Source: Ascidia mentula
Lineage: Eukaryota > Chordata > Ascidiacea > Phlebobranchia > Ascidiidae
Reading direction: 5' to 3'
Assembly: GCA_947561715.1 (NCBI GenBank)
Contig: OX387203.1
Location: forward strand, 8,060,001 to 8,124,000
Length of the DNA: 64,000 nt
Part shown: in pieces, positions 1 to 13,516 of the stretch
Position numbering within the stretch: the first letter of the stretch is position 1
How the letters are laid out: each line of letters opens with the position of its first letter
The notes under the pieces: generated by a model
Told to the model about the DNA's origin: nothing
Databases searched by the model: none
What the model saw: the letters and a program-made list of their open reading frames with translations, nothing else
Program-made: the position numbers and the translations under genes

Positions 1-2
1 CT

Positions 3-209
3 AGCGACAAGTTATCGGAGCGCAGACGGTCGCGAGGTGGCAATAGTGAACGTTCAAGTATGGTCGATTATGGCAGGACAGCCACGCCAACGACATCCTC
101 AGCAACTGCACGAATGCTGAGAGACTTCGTGACCACGATTAAAGCCACGGAAACGATACATAGAGTACAGCCGGGCATATCAGATAACGAAGAACCTCCG
201 GTACCCTGA
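3..209 (+). CDS. 3' terminal coding fragment, unrecognised protein
   Basis: An open frame runs from the left window edge to a TGA at 207-209 (68 residues, ending ISDNEEPPVP). It is rich in Ser, Arg and Thr, which suggests a disordered or cytoplasmic tail. I see no domain and no start codon, so this is taken as the last coding exon, or part of it, of a gene that begins upstream. Possible poly(A) signals (AATAAA) follow near 827 and 919. The frame could be chance, but its composition is more protein-like than the AT-rich DNA after it. Confidence 0.45.
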   Translation, partial: SDKLSERRRSRGGNSERSSMVDYGRTATPTTSSATARMLRDFVTTIKATETIHRVQPGISDNEEPPVP

Positions 210-3200
210 GATGGGTTTTGTCACTTTTAATTAAGTTTCAAGTTAAGTCGTGTCATGCTGACACATTGATAGGCAATTTTATGAACGATTTGCCACTATG
301 TCGTAAGAGCTTTGTTACCATTTTTATGGGAACCACTTTACATCGTTATACTTTTAAGTCCACAAATTTACGTAAAATCAATGTGCTACAACACCAGTAT
401 GAGGTCATAACACAAGTAAGTGGAATGTTTTCGAGAATTCAAAGCCACATATTCGAATCGCAAGTCAAAGCCCCTTATTTCAGAGTGTATTATATTCGAT
501 TGTTGTTTTTTGGTCAAAGTATGCACTTGTTTACAACCACCCAGGGTTTGGGGGGATTTTCGCCCTTTGAAAAGGAAATACTTGCATCTCCATATCACAG
601 GTTTCGTATGCGCCAGTCAATGCAACTTTGCTGAAGCAAGTATAACCTTCTTCAATATTCTTCCGGAAAATCGTTTGTGATAAAAGCTGTACTTGTGTGG
701 TGGAACAAACCATACTGTCAATTTACGCCTGTGTTTGCTGGCACAAAATTTTACTTTTACGCTGCAGGACACCGATTAAAACAACAAAAATGCCACAGAG
801 TCGTATTACCACGATGCGTCGTATAAAATAAACTTATCAAAAAGATTGCCAATCCAGCAACAATACACCAATTACCACTCAACAAAACAATATTAGCAGC
901 ACACCAAATGTAACACATTTAATAAACCCGAAACAAACAAAAAAATTAAATCCAAGTCTGAGCTGCTTAGCGTAATCTCAGGTCAGCTTTACAGAAAGGC
1001 TAAGTATCAGAACAGCTTTAATGTGATACCCCAAGTCATTAATCATTTAATAGGTGACTTACGTATAGACTATTCCATGTACTTTCAATGTTCTTGCTTC
1101 TATCAATATACCACATAAAATCTGAAACCTCGTACATTATTATACGCGCTAATGCGAGCCCTGGCACCAGCGAATGTGAGGCGGTTGCCAGAACGGTCGC
1201 GCTAATTCCGGAGTAGCGGTTTATCGTCCAACAGTAATGCAATTAGGCTATTGTAGAGCTACGGTTTCTGGGGTGTTACGTATAGCAACTCGACCGCACA
1301 GCTTGGTGACAGGGTCAGGTGTTGGCAAAGCGTGACCGACGTGGCTTTGTTGTTCACGTTACGCATATGAAAGTTATTGGTCGGCGCTGTTGGTACGAGA
1401 ACGTCTTGCGTCACCGATTGATCGGAATTTGGTTTGTCATGACAAACAAAATTCCAATGACAAAAAGGTGCAATTTTTCTGTCCCAAAATTCACAATTCT
1501 TTAAAACTTGGTGAGAAATGGTGTTGTTGATGTACAAGGAATAACGTATTTGTAGGCGTGGCACGACACGAAAGTAATCACTTATCAAAGCCTTTTTGAT
1601 ACTATCTTGCATTAATCATAATTGGAGTGGTGAGTAATTGAATAGGTATTAAATAAATTGCTGTTCAAATACACAGGTGATACATCGGTGAATAAAAGTT
1701 GCGTTTTTTGTGTCCGAGGGATAGATTAATAAAATATGATATGCCTGGCAACAACAGCAACATAATACCAGTAGTGTTGCAGCTTGATCCCGACTGTAAG
1801 CCTTTTCTACTCAACAGAATTTATCTTTTTGCTTCAACATTTGTAAATCTAATGATTGTGGCCACCGACAAAAGGCATGTATCGTCGCAAATACACGACA
1901 CACGTTTTATTGCATGTAGCAAAGACCGATTAGAGGAAGAAGACTCAATGAAAAGTTCAACCACAGACGATATCGGCGCTAATAAAGACTTTCCACACGA
2001 ACCAATGGTTCTTTCTAGGACCGTGCGCACAATTTTGAAACCCACAACATAATCTACTTTAGCTTTATTTCCGTGTCTCGATTTGCGCGGGGCTGCAAAC
2101 TTCCTGGTGTAAAACGTGAGCAATAAAAATCACTGACATGTTTTCGTATTTTCCGCAGTTCGTCTCAACAAAAATAATACAGCGTTAAAAGTGTGTTTGT
2201 TGTTTTTGAATATTTATGTAAATCGCGAAAAAAATGTTTTTTTGGCTTCTACGCCTCGGCTGTTATGCCAGGGAACCATTTTCTATCAGTACTTGCCAAA
2301 GTAAGTGTTTTGTTAGTTTTATTATTTCTATTCGCAGATACTGATAATGCTTCATAAGCGAAACGGATTATCCTAAATAAATCTCCACATATAAATTGTG
2401 CGCTTGTTACTGCAAACGACATATTTTAACAGTTTTTGAACGACAGTTGCTACCAGCAGGTTTTAATTAATTTTCAATTCGTTTTCGTTGTTTTTAAATT
2501 AAAATTACAGAAAGGTTTTTAAATCAATGAGTTTCGACTATTTTTTTATTAAAAAAAAGTAATTTTCCTTGGCGTTAGAAAGCACATTCCAAAGTTGGCC
2601 ACAAGTATTACGGTCAAATAATGTGGCTGAAAATCAGTGCGGTGCTATTTTTTTTTTTACTTATAGTTTACACGGTGCTGCGATATTGGAACCATGACAG
2701 CCTAACAAAACAATCAAACGGTTGGATCACTGCCTTGATCTGAAGGTGTGCGTTTGCATTGTTCAGAACATAAGCAAAATCGAATTGAAAGGGGGTGTTT
2801 CGTGGAAGAGTTGTGCACTCTCGCGCGGATGGGAAAATTGCGTTGCAGCCTCGAGCAATGTTTTGCTGACACTTTTGCACACGGCACTACGAGAGACGCA
2901 TCTTGTCGTCGTATGCTTGTGTGTCGGGCGCATAAGCGTGGAGACAAGGGCGGTTATCAATTGGCTCACTATCAGTAAGGAGTTTGTGTAAAAATGTCAA
3001 AAACTTTTCTGACCTGGCATTTTAGAATGCAAGCGCGACTGTTGTGTATGTTAAATGTAGTATTGGCGTGTTAAAGTGTTACGTATACGTTTGTTTAAAA
3101 TGGGGATATTACGTGAGTGAAATGTGTGCGAACAAAAAGTAAGACTGGCTTAGAATGGTTACTTGCAACAAATCTGATTAAAATTCAATTGATAATGGGT

Positions 3201-5631
3201 AATTTGTTTATCTGCAGCTGACAGGAACAAAAATATATGTATTGCTGTCAGTCTTTCAGTATCTTGAAAATGCGGCCGAAAACACTTAGTAACGCTGGGA
3301 ATATATTTTCTTTTCAACCTGATCAATATATTGAAGCCGACAAATAGAAACAAAAAGGTTAAAAAGAGCGTTCTCCGTATGACATTTTGTTGTTTCGGTG
3401 AGAAATTGTAATCACACGAAAAATTTGCCAAGGTGCCTTGCAAAGGAAACTCGCAGCGTTGGCGTTTAACTACGCAGAAATAACAGATGCTAGTGTAAAG
3501 AGCGTTGTAAACACGGTTAACCAGCATGTTCTCTGGTTCATGGTACGTGTATTAGATAAGATGGAAAGCAGGGGTGGTTTGACGTAGTACTGTCTATCGC
3601 AGTTTATTGCGTAGAAATCAGGACACAATTTGTAAGCTTTCTCGGGTTCGCTTTGTATTTGATAATATTTATCCAAAAACACCCACAAAAAGTGATTGAC
3701 GATCAGTGCCTGTGTGTTCTGGTATTTAGTTTTGTAAAAACATTACATTGTAAACAATTGTAAAAATATTGTAAAAACATACAAATGGTTTGTCTGTGTT
3801 TTTTTGGTCTACACGTAAATGCAAATGTGTTGCACACAAGCAGTGCATCCTATATTTGTGAAAATTAATTTTAATATTGTTTCCAATAAGTTTAAATAAT
3901 ACTCAACAAGGTACGTTGAAGGTAAAAAGGCAGAAAAGAAAAGGTGCGCTAGAAAGTGTGGGCTCAAATCCCGGCGTGGTCACAAAAAATACGGACGTCA
4001 AATGAAGCGCACCAAAAACAAGTAGTGACCTTTCCCCCGACTCCAAATGCGATGATTCGACAAATCAACAAAACCGGGAGAATTTTTTCGGGATGATCCG
4101 GCGTCTTGAGAGTCACGAGAGGACGTCACTCTTTCACCAGCAATTAATCAACATTTGCGCGCGTCCATTAAATATGCACCCGGTCCGCGCAGTTATCAAA
4201 GGCCGAGAGACGAGAAAAATCGGTCGCGCACAAATCAAAACCATCTTCCGTTGTCCCTGGTTGTTAAAGACGTATATCGATTCCGACAATCGCCGCTTTG
4301 CATTAATATAGCCACTTAATGAGCGCTGGGACCAGCGACAACGACCCCAACATATGTAAATAATTAAAGCGGCACTGATGTTTGATTAAGGCCCTTTCCG
4401 CGCACCGCTACACGCTTGTCGAGTTGAATCTATGACTAGAAGCAATCTTTGCTTTCCCGAGAGACATCATGACGGCGTGTAATCGATGCACAATACGCAA
4501 TACTTTACGCGAAAAAGGCACTCACAGCAAAAAGCTGCTTGCAAGCTTTTGTCCTTTCCTCGCTTAAAACGTTCCACAATCCTGATTGCTTCCCCTGTGC
4601 AGCCGAAGCTTTCATATCAGTGGCATTATAGCAGTCTGTGCCACCACTCGACGCAGTCAGAACCCACGCTGGGCTTTATCTGATTTTCCACATACCGTAT
4701 AGTAGGTTGGACTGAAACTCATAGTTGTTTAGGTTGATACAAGCACCCGCGTTTATTGGGAACAAGACAACATGCAAGTAACGTGCCAGGGAAAAGAGTG
4801 TACGACTTATGTTTACAAAAGCACCCAAGTACGAGCCAACTCTGCTACAGTAACAGGCCGAGATGTTACTCATCACTCTTGCCATTATTAGGGTTTTTTT
4901 CTACTTGGTGGTTAATCAACAGTAGTTTGAAGGCAGTTTCAGATCAGTTGCTGAAGGCTAAGACATTTAACATACAGGAAGGAGAGAAGGCGAAAGGAAG
5001 CAATTCAGTAAATCTATTTTCAAGTCTCTGCTGGCATTTTAAGACGGCACAAGTACTGCTTCGAGGCACTTCCTAAAGGAAAACAGCTGGCAGTTAAACC
5101 GCGTACCGCGTTGCGTGTATTTCGCTTACCGTCCAATCTGGTTGCTTGCGTTAGTTGGGTGGTAAGTTGTAAACGCATTGAGACGCTTCAACCCATTCAG
5201 TAATATGGAAATCCCTGCCGATTCCACGAAATTTCCCGTTAGTTGCAAGCCCAATTCATTGAGTCAAGCGGAAAATATTTCTCATTTTGGGTAACCGGTG
5301 TTCATCGTTTTGTGTGTAGGCAGGTTTGGCTGTTGTCCGCCCTTGTGTACCGTACGTTAATAATACGTGGAATTTGAGTAAACATTTATTTACTAGGTAG
5401 CCACTTCGTTGTGATTATTTACCGTAGATTGGCTAAAATCCATCACCCTTTTGCTAGCGGCTTGATGCATAAAACCACAAATCAAACATCTCACCAACCT
5501 TATAGGCTGTTACGCAAAATCGGTTAGTAGGTTGACGCCCACAAACCGTTCTCAACTATGTGTATTTCGCAGCCCGGATAGGATCCAAATTTGGCACTGT
5601 AAAATTTGTTGAAACACCGACGAGAGACAAG
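210..5631. other. intergenic / upstream region, no gene seen
   Basis: About 5.4 kb between the upstream gene's stop and the zinc transporter start. Short frames on both strands (for example near 2700-2990) overlap each other and resemble nothing known. The only structured item I noticed is a tRNA-B-box-like stretch near 3970. The region probably holds the 3' UTR of the left-hand gene and upstream control DNA of the zinc transporter. An acceptor-like TTTCGCAG ends at 5572, 59 nt before the transporter's ATG, and could receive a 5' UTR exon or a spliced leader. Confidence 0.5.
3940..4000 (+). repeat. tRNA-derived repeat fragment (B-box-like)
   Basis: The stretch GGCTCAAATCCCGGCGTGG resembles a tRNA B box with T-arm and the 3' acceptor side. 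It matches the end of a second copy near 11705-11727. Without a clear A box here it is probably a truncated SINE. Confidence 0.3.
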
Positions 5632-8600
5632 ATGTCATTTCCCAAACCCGAATACATTCAAAACTTCATTGATGAGAAGCTACGGAAAGGCGGCAAGACG
5701 GAAAAGACGGCACTCATAGAAGACGACAGTCTGGCAAGGTAAACAGGAAATACTAGCGCCAAACCTTCACGCCCGCGTCATGTTAAAAGTTGATGTCTCT
5801 CTCTTGATCACCTTATTACACAATGGATACAGTTCATCAATGCATGTCAACGGTGTAATGTTTACCTACTTATCGCCATTGTGTGTATGTAGAACCTTAC
5901 GCGGATGGTTCGAGTCACTTACAGAAAAAGGCACTTATCATCCGTTTGGTCTAGAGTCTTAATATGAGCATTACAATGGACCGCAAATAACTGGTGTGCA
6001 TTTTTATGGCAAGAGGTTCTCTTGGGATTACAATTATAACCATTGAATGAACAAACGCAAAGAAGAAGTCATTCTTAAGCATTTAAATTATTTCCTAGCG
6101 GTAAAAACAATATTTGAATGCAAATTGTAGCGGCAGCGATCTGTTTGTTGATAACATTTAAATGATTTCTCGTTGCCGCGTCACGGCCTATGACAAAACA
6201 ACACACACACGTGCCTGTTTGTAAAAGGAACGCTTATGACCAATACGTGGAGTTAGAAAGTGTTGGCTAATTTGAAAGTTACTACGTCCGTTAAAGAAGT
6301 AATCACTATGACGCTGAAATCAAATGGAAACATTTTTATTGGCAATTGCCTAATTCCAACTGTTTTGTTCAAAATGCAGAGAATCCGAAGATTCGCACAG
6401 GAACGGTCGATCAACGCCAAAAACCAATCTCAAAACCCCACAACGATTCAACGGCAGCTCAGGGGAATCACCCGCCTTTTCTGAATCAGATGATTCCGCA
6501 CTAAACAAGACAGGACGGAGGCAAAAATCCAACGGCAGCGAGTCAGACTTGGACACGGACGATAGCGCCATCCTGGCTCGCGCGAGGTACGGCTCAACGC
6601 AGGGCAGCGCGCCCATCGCGACGAAACACAAACACAAAAAGACAAGAGACGTGCGCACACCTTTGCGGGCTGATGAAAGTCGCGGGGGAGCTTACGGAGG
6701 AACGGCGGAGGTTGAACTGGACACGGCCGAGACTCTTGCAAGTTACAGTCCCTCAAACGTGGTTAAAGGTATTCTAAAAGCGGGTTCTAGCGGATCCAAA
6801 CCTCAAGATCGGCAGGCTCTTGCCGGACGCTCTAATTCTCAAAAGGAGAGGAGTGCAAAAGGTAGAAGAGAAAACGCAGATGAAAACGGTGGCGATTCGA
6901 GTACTAGCGACGAACAAAGACAGTCATACGGGCTCGAGGTACCACATTCATCATCACACAACCACGGTAAGTCAAGTATGAGTCTAGATGTCTGGTAAGG
7001 GCAAAGAGTCTAAGAGTATTGATTTGCACATCTGGATAAAAATTCGACGAAACAATATCTTATCCCTCATAAGTGGGCATGGTTTTGAACATCGGTCGTT
7101 ATCAAAACAGTTGTGTATGTAAATAATTTTTTTGAGCGGATGTAACCTTAGGAAGCACACACACAACTGTGCAGGAATTTCCTCGTATTTTACCACCTAA
7201 TACCAACAAACAAACCCAAGTTTCATAGCTGTTTAAACTCCACGCAAGATATTGAACGCTTAACTATTTTATGCTTGGTAAAGAGCATTTCGAAAGAAAA
7301 TAGAGATATTTAAAATTAAATCAACACAAATCAGAAGGTTTGTACACTGTATGACCAATACCAGTAATGCAACTCTATACCCCATTGATTGACGTGAGAA
7401 TCAACGTGTTTGTCTTAATACTCATCGTCCCTGCTGTGCTCTAATGTTTGCCTTCGGGTCATGTGCTAACAATGTTCACTAACGTCATTTTTCGCCTAAA
7501 ATGGATACACCTGCAACAGTGCGGCTGCGTTCCCATCGTAGTAAACTATGTTGAAGATTGAGTTCCTGTCCACGTTGCACCTGTGGAGGTTTTAAACAAT
7601 TTCGGATTAGCTTCATGTATTCCTTGATTGAAAACGTGGTAATAAAAGCATGAAACGAAATTTTCTGTGTAGCAGTTCCTTGCATCACTCAAGTTTGTTC
7701 AAATACGCATGACTTTGTCGCAAAATATTAACAAAAGCCATCAATATAGTACCAAAAGGAGATTTGGCAGAAACATAGAAATCATATTTTCAATTTGGTG
7801 CTTGTCACTTCTGTCGTAATTATGGGTTAAGCCGCCCATGCGTTTTATTGCTGGGTGACAATTTGCATGTCCTAGCATATTACCCTAAATTACAGTCAAT
7901 CTTCCATGCCAGCTTGTGGGAAAATGTTGCAAATCGCAGTAATGCACACCTCATGGACACGCAGCCATACTCTTTGATAAAAATCCGTACAGAAATAAAC
8001 ATTATTCACGCCAATCGAGGGCGTTCCTTGTGGGGATTCACGTTCAAATGCCAAATCGGCATTAGTTTGGGAGCAGAACAGAATTCTGGTGGACTCTTAT
8101 CAGTTTGAAGGGCGTACCTTTCATGTATTGGTGCATTACGCCCTGTCGCACACACTAATTACAATCAACGTCAAAACGCATTACCATTGATGCTTTAGAA
8201 GTATTGGAAAACTTTCTCTATAGAGGGCGCGGATGCTTTAAAACGGACATTTTACGAGTACTATGCTTTCTCCATAAAGCCAAAGGTGGTTGATAACTTG
8301 AGTAATTCATCTTGCGTGTACAAATATACAATGCGGTGCACTTAACCCGGCATTATAAACGGTTTAAGCAAAACGTGTTTTGTGATCCGACACAAAGGCA
8401 TGCAAAACCTGATAAAATGTTTCAAAGCCCAGAAGGCACAGATGATTGTGTGTTTATTGAATGTAGATCTAATTTTCGTTTCTTCTAATAATCAGAGTGG
8501 AACCTGCATTCTGTGAGGTTTGGTAGCACAGCTAAGTAATAAAAAATGTTACTGAGCTTGTAGCTGTAAGGAGCCAAGGTTCTTCCGGACAAATTCCAAA

Positions 8601-11600
8601 TTAAATGTTTTTTTAATGTTAAAGGCGCTGCGCACTCGGACGTTGAATCGGAGCACTGTCACGACTCATCGGATGAAAAGACGGAAATCGAGCAGAAGAA
8701 GCGAAATCGGGCAATGCGAAAGTTGCTAACAGCAACCTGCTTGAGTTTCCTCTTCATGGTTGGAGAAATTGTAGGTACGTCAAACTTTGACGTAATATAT
8801 ATATTATAAGCTGGTGTGTACTTCTTCAAACAGTTTTCTTAAAGCTTCCATTAGCACCAAACCAATAGTGAAATTCCGTCGCTACTAATAGAGGCCCTGA
8901 TGCCTACACCATAGAATTATTTAAGGATTAAAGCTTTTGGATTGAGTTTCACGTGGTTTTAAGAAGCATGTATAGAATTATTCAAGCAAGCATTGGAGCT
9001 TTCCCTATTTAGGCATCATTGCAAAGTGGGGTATACAATTGTATTAAAACGCTACTTCACAAAAAAAACTATTATGTTTAATTTGTCAGAACGGTTTTAT
9101 TTTCCTATTGCGAACTAATATGCTTGACTTTTAAAGGAATATAACTATTTAATGGAGTAAAGGGGTTTGTAAATGGCGTAAACACAAGTACCTCATAATC
9201 TGCAAAACGAATTGCAAAATGATGAGTCACCGCAAAGGTTGTAGTTGTGTATATAGAGGTTAGCAGACTTTTCCGTGTGGGAACCAAACTTCCAGGCGGT
9301 GTTGAAATGTGTTGCACACGAACATAGAAATATTTTAATGCGGAGGTGCCGTGCGCAAAGCGGTGAAGCCGCAATTGTATACTTCGTAAGTACCTGGGCA
9401 AAGTAGCGGCAAGCCATGCACCTTCTAAGACCATGATAGTCATGGAAAAATGGCGGCGTGACATTCATTTATAAAAACAGTTGCTTGTGTCTTGAATTTA
9501 CCGTTGATTCAACAATGGATTACGCAAATGCTTCCCAGAAACTAAAATAAACCTTTGGTGAGTCTAAACCAATAATAGAGCAGGAATTTACATAAGTGTT
9601 CGGATGTGCGGCTTATAGAACAAAAATGTCTCACAGAATAGAAATATTTGAAAAGCAGAAAAATATATTTGCTAGCGTGGCTTTTACGATGTGTTCCATT
9701 TAACTTCTCAACAGGTCACAATCGTTCTGAAACAAACAACCAACAAAAAGAATATTTGCCAGTTTGGTTAATCACAGAAACGCAATCAGCGTGATTGTAA
9801 ATACCCCCTCAAAATGCAGCATTTGGGCAAACGCCCAATGTAACTCCCGACCGGCGCAAGTTCGAAGCAAATTAAAATTTAATTGAGTTGTTCCCAAGTA
9901 ATTGCAACATGAGAAGCCGCTCTGAAACCGTCTCCAAAATTCACGAACAAATTTAATCGATAAACTGACTCTATAACCCAAATTTGCAATCTTGAGGAAA
10001 GACTGATTACGAACCCACATATTCACAACCTACTCATTTTTAGCATCAGTCGGCTGGGTATTTGCAGTTCAACCACATTGTTTAAAAGCGACACATAAGG
10101 GATAAAAGCATTGCGTTAAAAATGCATGAGGAACCTGGAACTGTTTATGAGGGACTGTCTTGCGCATTCCGACTTTGCGGTGCTGCAGTAATTTTTGTGA
10201 AGTTTGCAAACGGAGGCTGCATATAGTTTATCTTCCGAAGTAATCTTAACAAAATTCGACACAAAAATTCGGAAATTGATTTTGAATGGTTCGGAAAAAC
10301 TGAAATCATTCGATTGAAAATATCAATGTCAGGCCATGGCTTTACGATAGGCTTATACCAATTCTTGCTTCAATAACGTACACCGCGATCTCTATATCTA
10401 TTTCCATTTTACGTTAAGTGATGGTAAAGTTGATGGCCTATGGTGCACTGTTGCAGTGTAGACTTCGTTTGCCAGTATGTCGTGTGCAAATTAACTGAAA
10501 GGCAACTTACTTTAGGTGGGTATCTTGCCAACAGCCTTGCTATCATGACCGATGCCAGTCACCTCTTGACTGACGTAAGCAGTTTTCTTATCAGTATCAT
10601 TGCTCTAAAGATGGCTGGGCGGCCGATTTCCAAGAAGATGACTTTCGGCTGGCATCGCGCAGGTATGTATTCCATTCCATATGCAAACAGAAAATAAACT
10701 GTGGCTTGCAAAGATAAAGCAGAATTAAATATCTATATGACGTAACGAACCTCATCCAACCTAAAAAGCACTACAAATTGCCAGCAAACTGATGTTTATT
10801 GGTTGCGAAAATTTACATACAGAGGTGATCGGAGCTATCGTGAGCGTCTTGGCAATCTGGATAGTTACAGGTGTACTTGTATACCTTGCTGTGATGCGAC
10901 TTATTACCAATGATTACAAAGTAAACGGCGAAACTATGCTGATCACCGCGTCTATGGCGGTTGGCTTCAACATCGTGTAAGTTTCTAAACTGTGTAACTT
11001 GAGAATTTCCTTGAATTGAATTTTATGTGTTTTTGTTCTTAATCGCAACATTTATTTTATTTAAGTTTTTTATTGTGATTATTTGACCTCTGGTAAGTTC
11101 AACATAACCGTGGGTCCTAAAAATACAAGTTATCGAATAAGGCTAAAATTTTTCTTATTAATCTTCGGACGGTACTGCAAAGAACGTTAAATTGTGAGCA
11201 CGTATTAAGTATGTTTGAAGTACAACCGGATTTTGTGATTCTAAAAGTTTGGGTTTTGGGGATCCTGAAATATAATATATTTTGGCCTACATGTATGTAT
11301 TACTAGCACTAAAACAGCTGATATTTTGTCGTACAATCTATAGTGAAACTGTGTTTTTTAGGATGGGATTGGTGCTCCATGAAGCTCACGAACACAGTCA
11401 CGGTCACAGTCACGGGCACTCTCATGGCGGTGATCACGATCACGATCACGAGGCTGGCAGCAATGCATCCAGCGCAGGAGGTACATTTGCGTTATCTATG
11501 CCAGCTATATAGTTTCATAAACTCGGAAACGCTATGCGGAAGTACGATTGTGCCGAGCGCAAAACTGGCAAACAAAGCTGGGAATTTTGAACGACAGAGT

Positions 11601-13516
11601 GTCGCAATATCCCGCGTGGGTTGGGAGTTATTTGGCAGCATTGGTCAAGCGCCCGACCTATATACCAAGAAGAAAACCTGATCGGGATTCGTGGCCAGGA
11701 CATCCCGGGTTCAAATCCCGGTGTGGTCAAAACAAATCGTTTATGGGTGGTGACATAGTTAGGGTCGAAGGAATTACACATAAATTAGGCGGCAGCCTGC
11801 TTTGTAAATAGTTGGTTAGTTTTTAGTTAATTTAATTTTTTACTACTAAAGCTCGTCGAGAATGCAAATACCGTGCACATAGACTGGGAAACGAAATCGA
11901 ACAAGCAAATGTAACATTGAATTTATAGTTAGTAGTAAAATGTGTGCCATGCGGCGTGTTTAGCGCAGCACATAAATGCATTCATGTTTTTTTAACATAA
12001 GGCTTTTTACATAAGAGTAGTAGCACTGAAAACCAGTTTGCCGTTTTTTATCCCTAAAACAATAAAGTTTTGCGCAATCTAAGGGGCAATAAATGGAAAG
12101 CAGTCAGAGTACCATAACCTATGCCTTACCGTTGTAATCACCTTGCATATACCGCAATTAACCGCGCCCATTGCCAAGAGTTGTTCCTTATCTTGAACAA
12201 AAACCTTTATGCAGAGAGCATTAGACGTCACGTACAGCATATACTTGGCATCACGCATATACATTAGTCATATGTTTAACCAGAAGCCGTCAATATTATT
12301 CCATACAGAGCAAAGCACTGGAAACGTGAACGTTCGAGCAGCATTTATTCACGTGATAGGCGATCTCCTGCAGTCCCTCGGGGTCCTTACAGCGGCTTTT
12401 ATTATTTATTTCAAGGTAAGAGAGTCGCTACGTGCGTTTGCGTGTCATTGCAAATAAACTTTTTGTCATATATTCACGTTAAAACGACCACAAATTACAT
12501 TATAAGCGTGAAGGTCACCATTTGTTGATTCAAGGTCGGATAAGTTCGTAAGCAGTAGTCTGTGATCTTTAATTGGTAGCTAGAAACTTTCGCGTTCCGT
12601 TCCTGTCCAGCTCACCTGTAACAGCCACTTTTTATGGCCATTGTAACCAGAATCTCAGTTAAATTCTGTAATTTTCTTTTTAGCCGGAGTACAAAATTGC
12701 GGATCCAATCTGCACATTTCTCTTCTCTGTTCTTGTCCTCATCACAACCATTACAATATTACGTGACACCGTCATCGTTATCATGGAAGGTAACATAACA
12801 ATAACTCCACTAAATGTATCTTAGACGTTCACGTGTTCGGAGATAAATGATTGTTTCACAAGCAGCAAAATAAATTTGCAAGCGTGACTGTTACGACGTG
12901 TTTCATTTTAAAATTCTCCAAGTTATGTTCTGAAGACAATACCCGAAAAGGATAACATTTGCCAGTTTGGTTTATCACACAAATCCTATTATCGTGTGTT
13001 TAACTCGAAATGCACCGTTTAAGTAAATGTACATGTGTCATCACTAATCAACCTAAAACAAAACCTTTAAAGGTAAACCTGTTGGAGTGGAGTACAACGT
13101 GGTGAAAGATAGACTCCTTGAGATCCAAGGCGTCACTGCGGTTCATGACCTGAGGATTTGGTCTCTGACACTTAACCAAACGGTTATGTCTGCTCATCTA
13201 GCAATTGGTATGTTTAATAGGAGCAGTGTAATATGTAGTCTCCCTGATGGTTTTGTTGGAAATATTACTGTGCAGACAAACATAGTTGATTACAGTAGGA
13301 GCATTGATGTTTTAGTGTAAACGAATTTAAAAGCTTCAAGATGGTCTTATAATATGTCCTTGATCTTTATCCACAGAGAAAGGTACGGATTCTAGTCAAG
13401 TTCTCAAGTACGCCACACGCAAACTGAAGTCACTTTACGATTTTCATTCGCTCACGATTCAAGTTGAGTATTACTCGGTGGACATGGACGACTGCAAAAA
13501 GTGCCAACCTGCTTGA
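5632..13516 (+). CDS. SLC30A2/3/8-like: Zinc transporter, SLC30A2/3/8 (ZnT) group
   Basis: Cation-diffusion-facilitator protein that exports cytosolic Zn2+ into vesicles in exchange for protons. Ten coding exons: 5632-5738, 6401-6966, 8625-8774, 10516-10662, 10823-10976, 11362-11480, 12309-12415, 12684-12789, 13073-13207, 13377-13516. All junctions are GT-AG and phases add to 576 residues plus stop. TM1 is in exon 3, TM2 in exon 4 with the zinc-site HxxxD (DASHLLTD), TM3-TM4 in exon 5, a His-rich loop ([20 protein letters not shown]) in exon 6, TM5 with the second HxxxD (HVIGD) in exon 7, TM6 in exon 8, and the cytosolic domain in exons 9-10 ending DDCKKCQPA, the C-terminal CxxC typical of ZnT2/3/8. 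Odd feature: exons 1-2 add about 225 residues of Ser/Lys-rich disordered N-terminus not seen in vertebrate relatives (about 370-390 aa). A poly(A) signal lies at 14068. Paralogue choice among ZnT2, 3, 4 and 8 is open. Confidence 0.93.
9590..9870 (+). repeat. Interspersed repeat, copy in ZnT intron 3
   Basis: Shares an interrupted match with 12830-13040. Common blocks include GTGTTCGGA, TTTGC-AGCGTG and TTTGCCAGTTTGGTT-ATCACA, in the same order and orientation. A shorter relative is visible near 45310 (GCCAGTTTGGCTTATTA). Ends and family are not defined; I see no terminal repeats or coding capacity. Confidence 0.4.
11600..11735 (+). repeat. tRNA-derived SINE-like repeat in ZnT intron 6
   Basis: Holds an A-box-like segment (TGGCAGCATTGG near 11633-11644) and, about 65 nt later, a good B box inside GGGTTCAAATCCCGG (11707-11721). 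The 3' part matches 3970-3990. Spacing suits a Pol III promoter, but no cloverleaf acceptor stem forms, so this is a tRNA-derived SINE or relic, not a tRNA gene. Confidence 0.4.
12830..13040 (+). repeat. Interspersed repeat, copy in ZnT intron 8
   Basis: Second copy of the family at 9590-9870, in the same orientation. The shared blocks keep their order but are heavily diverged, suggesting an old element. Confidence 0.4.

Noticed and set aside
2668-2991. Several overlapping frames of 60-90 codons on both strands
   Set aside because: They overlap in many frames at once, as expected from a locally GC-richer stretch, and none has a known motif.
11632-11727. A functional tRNA gene from A- and B-box-like sequences
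   Set aside because: No acceptor-stem pairing and no anticodon arm, so listed as a SINE-like repeat.
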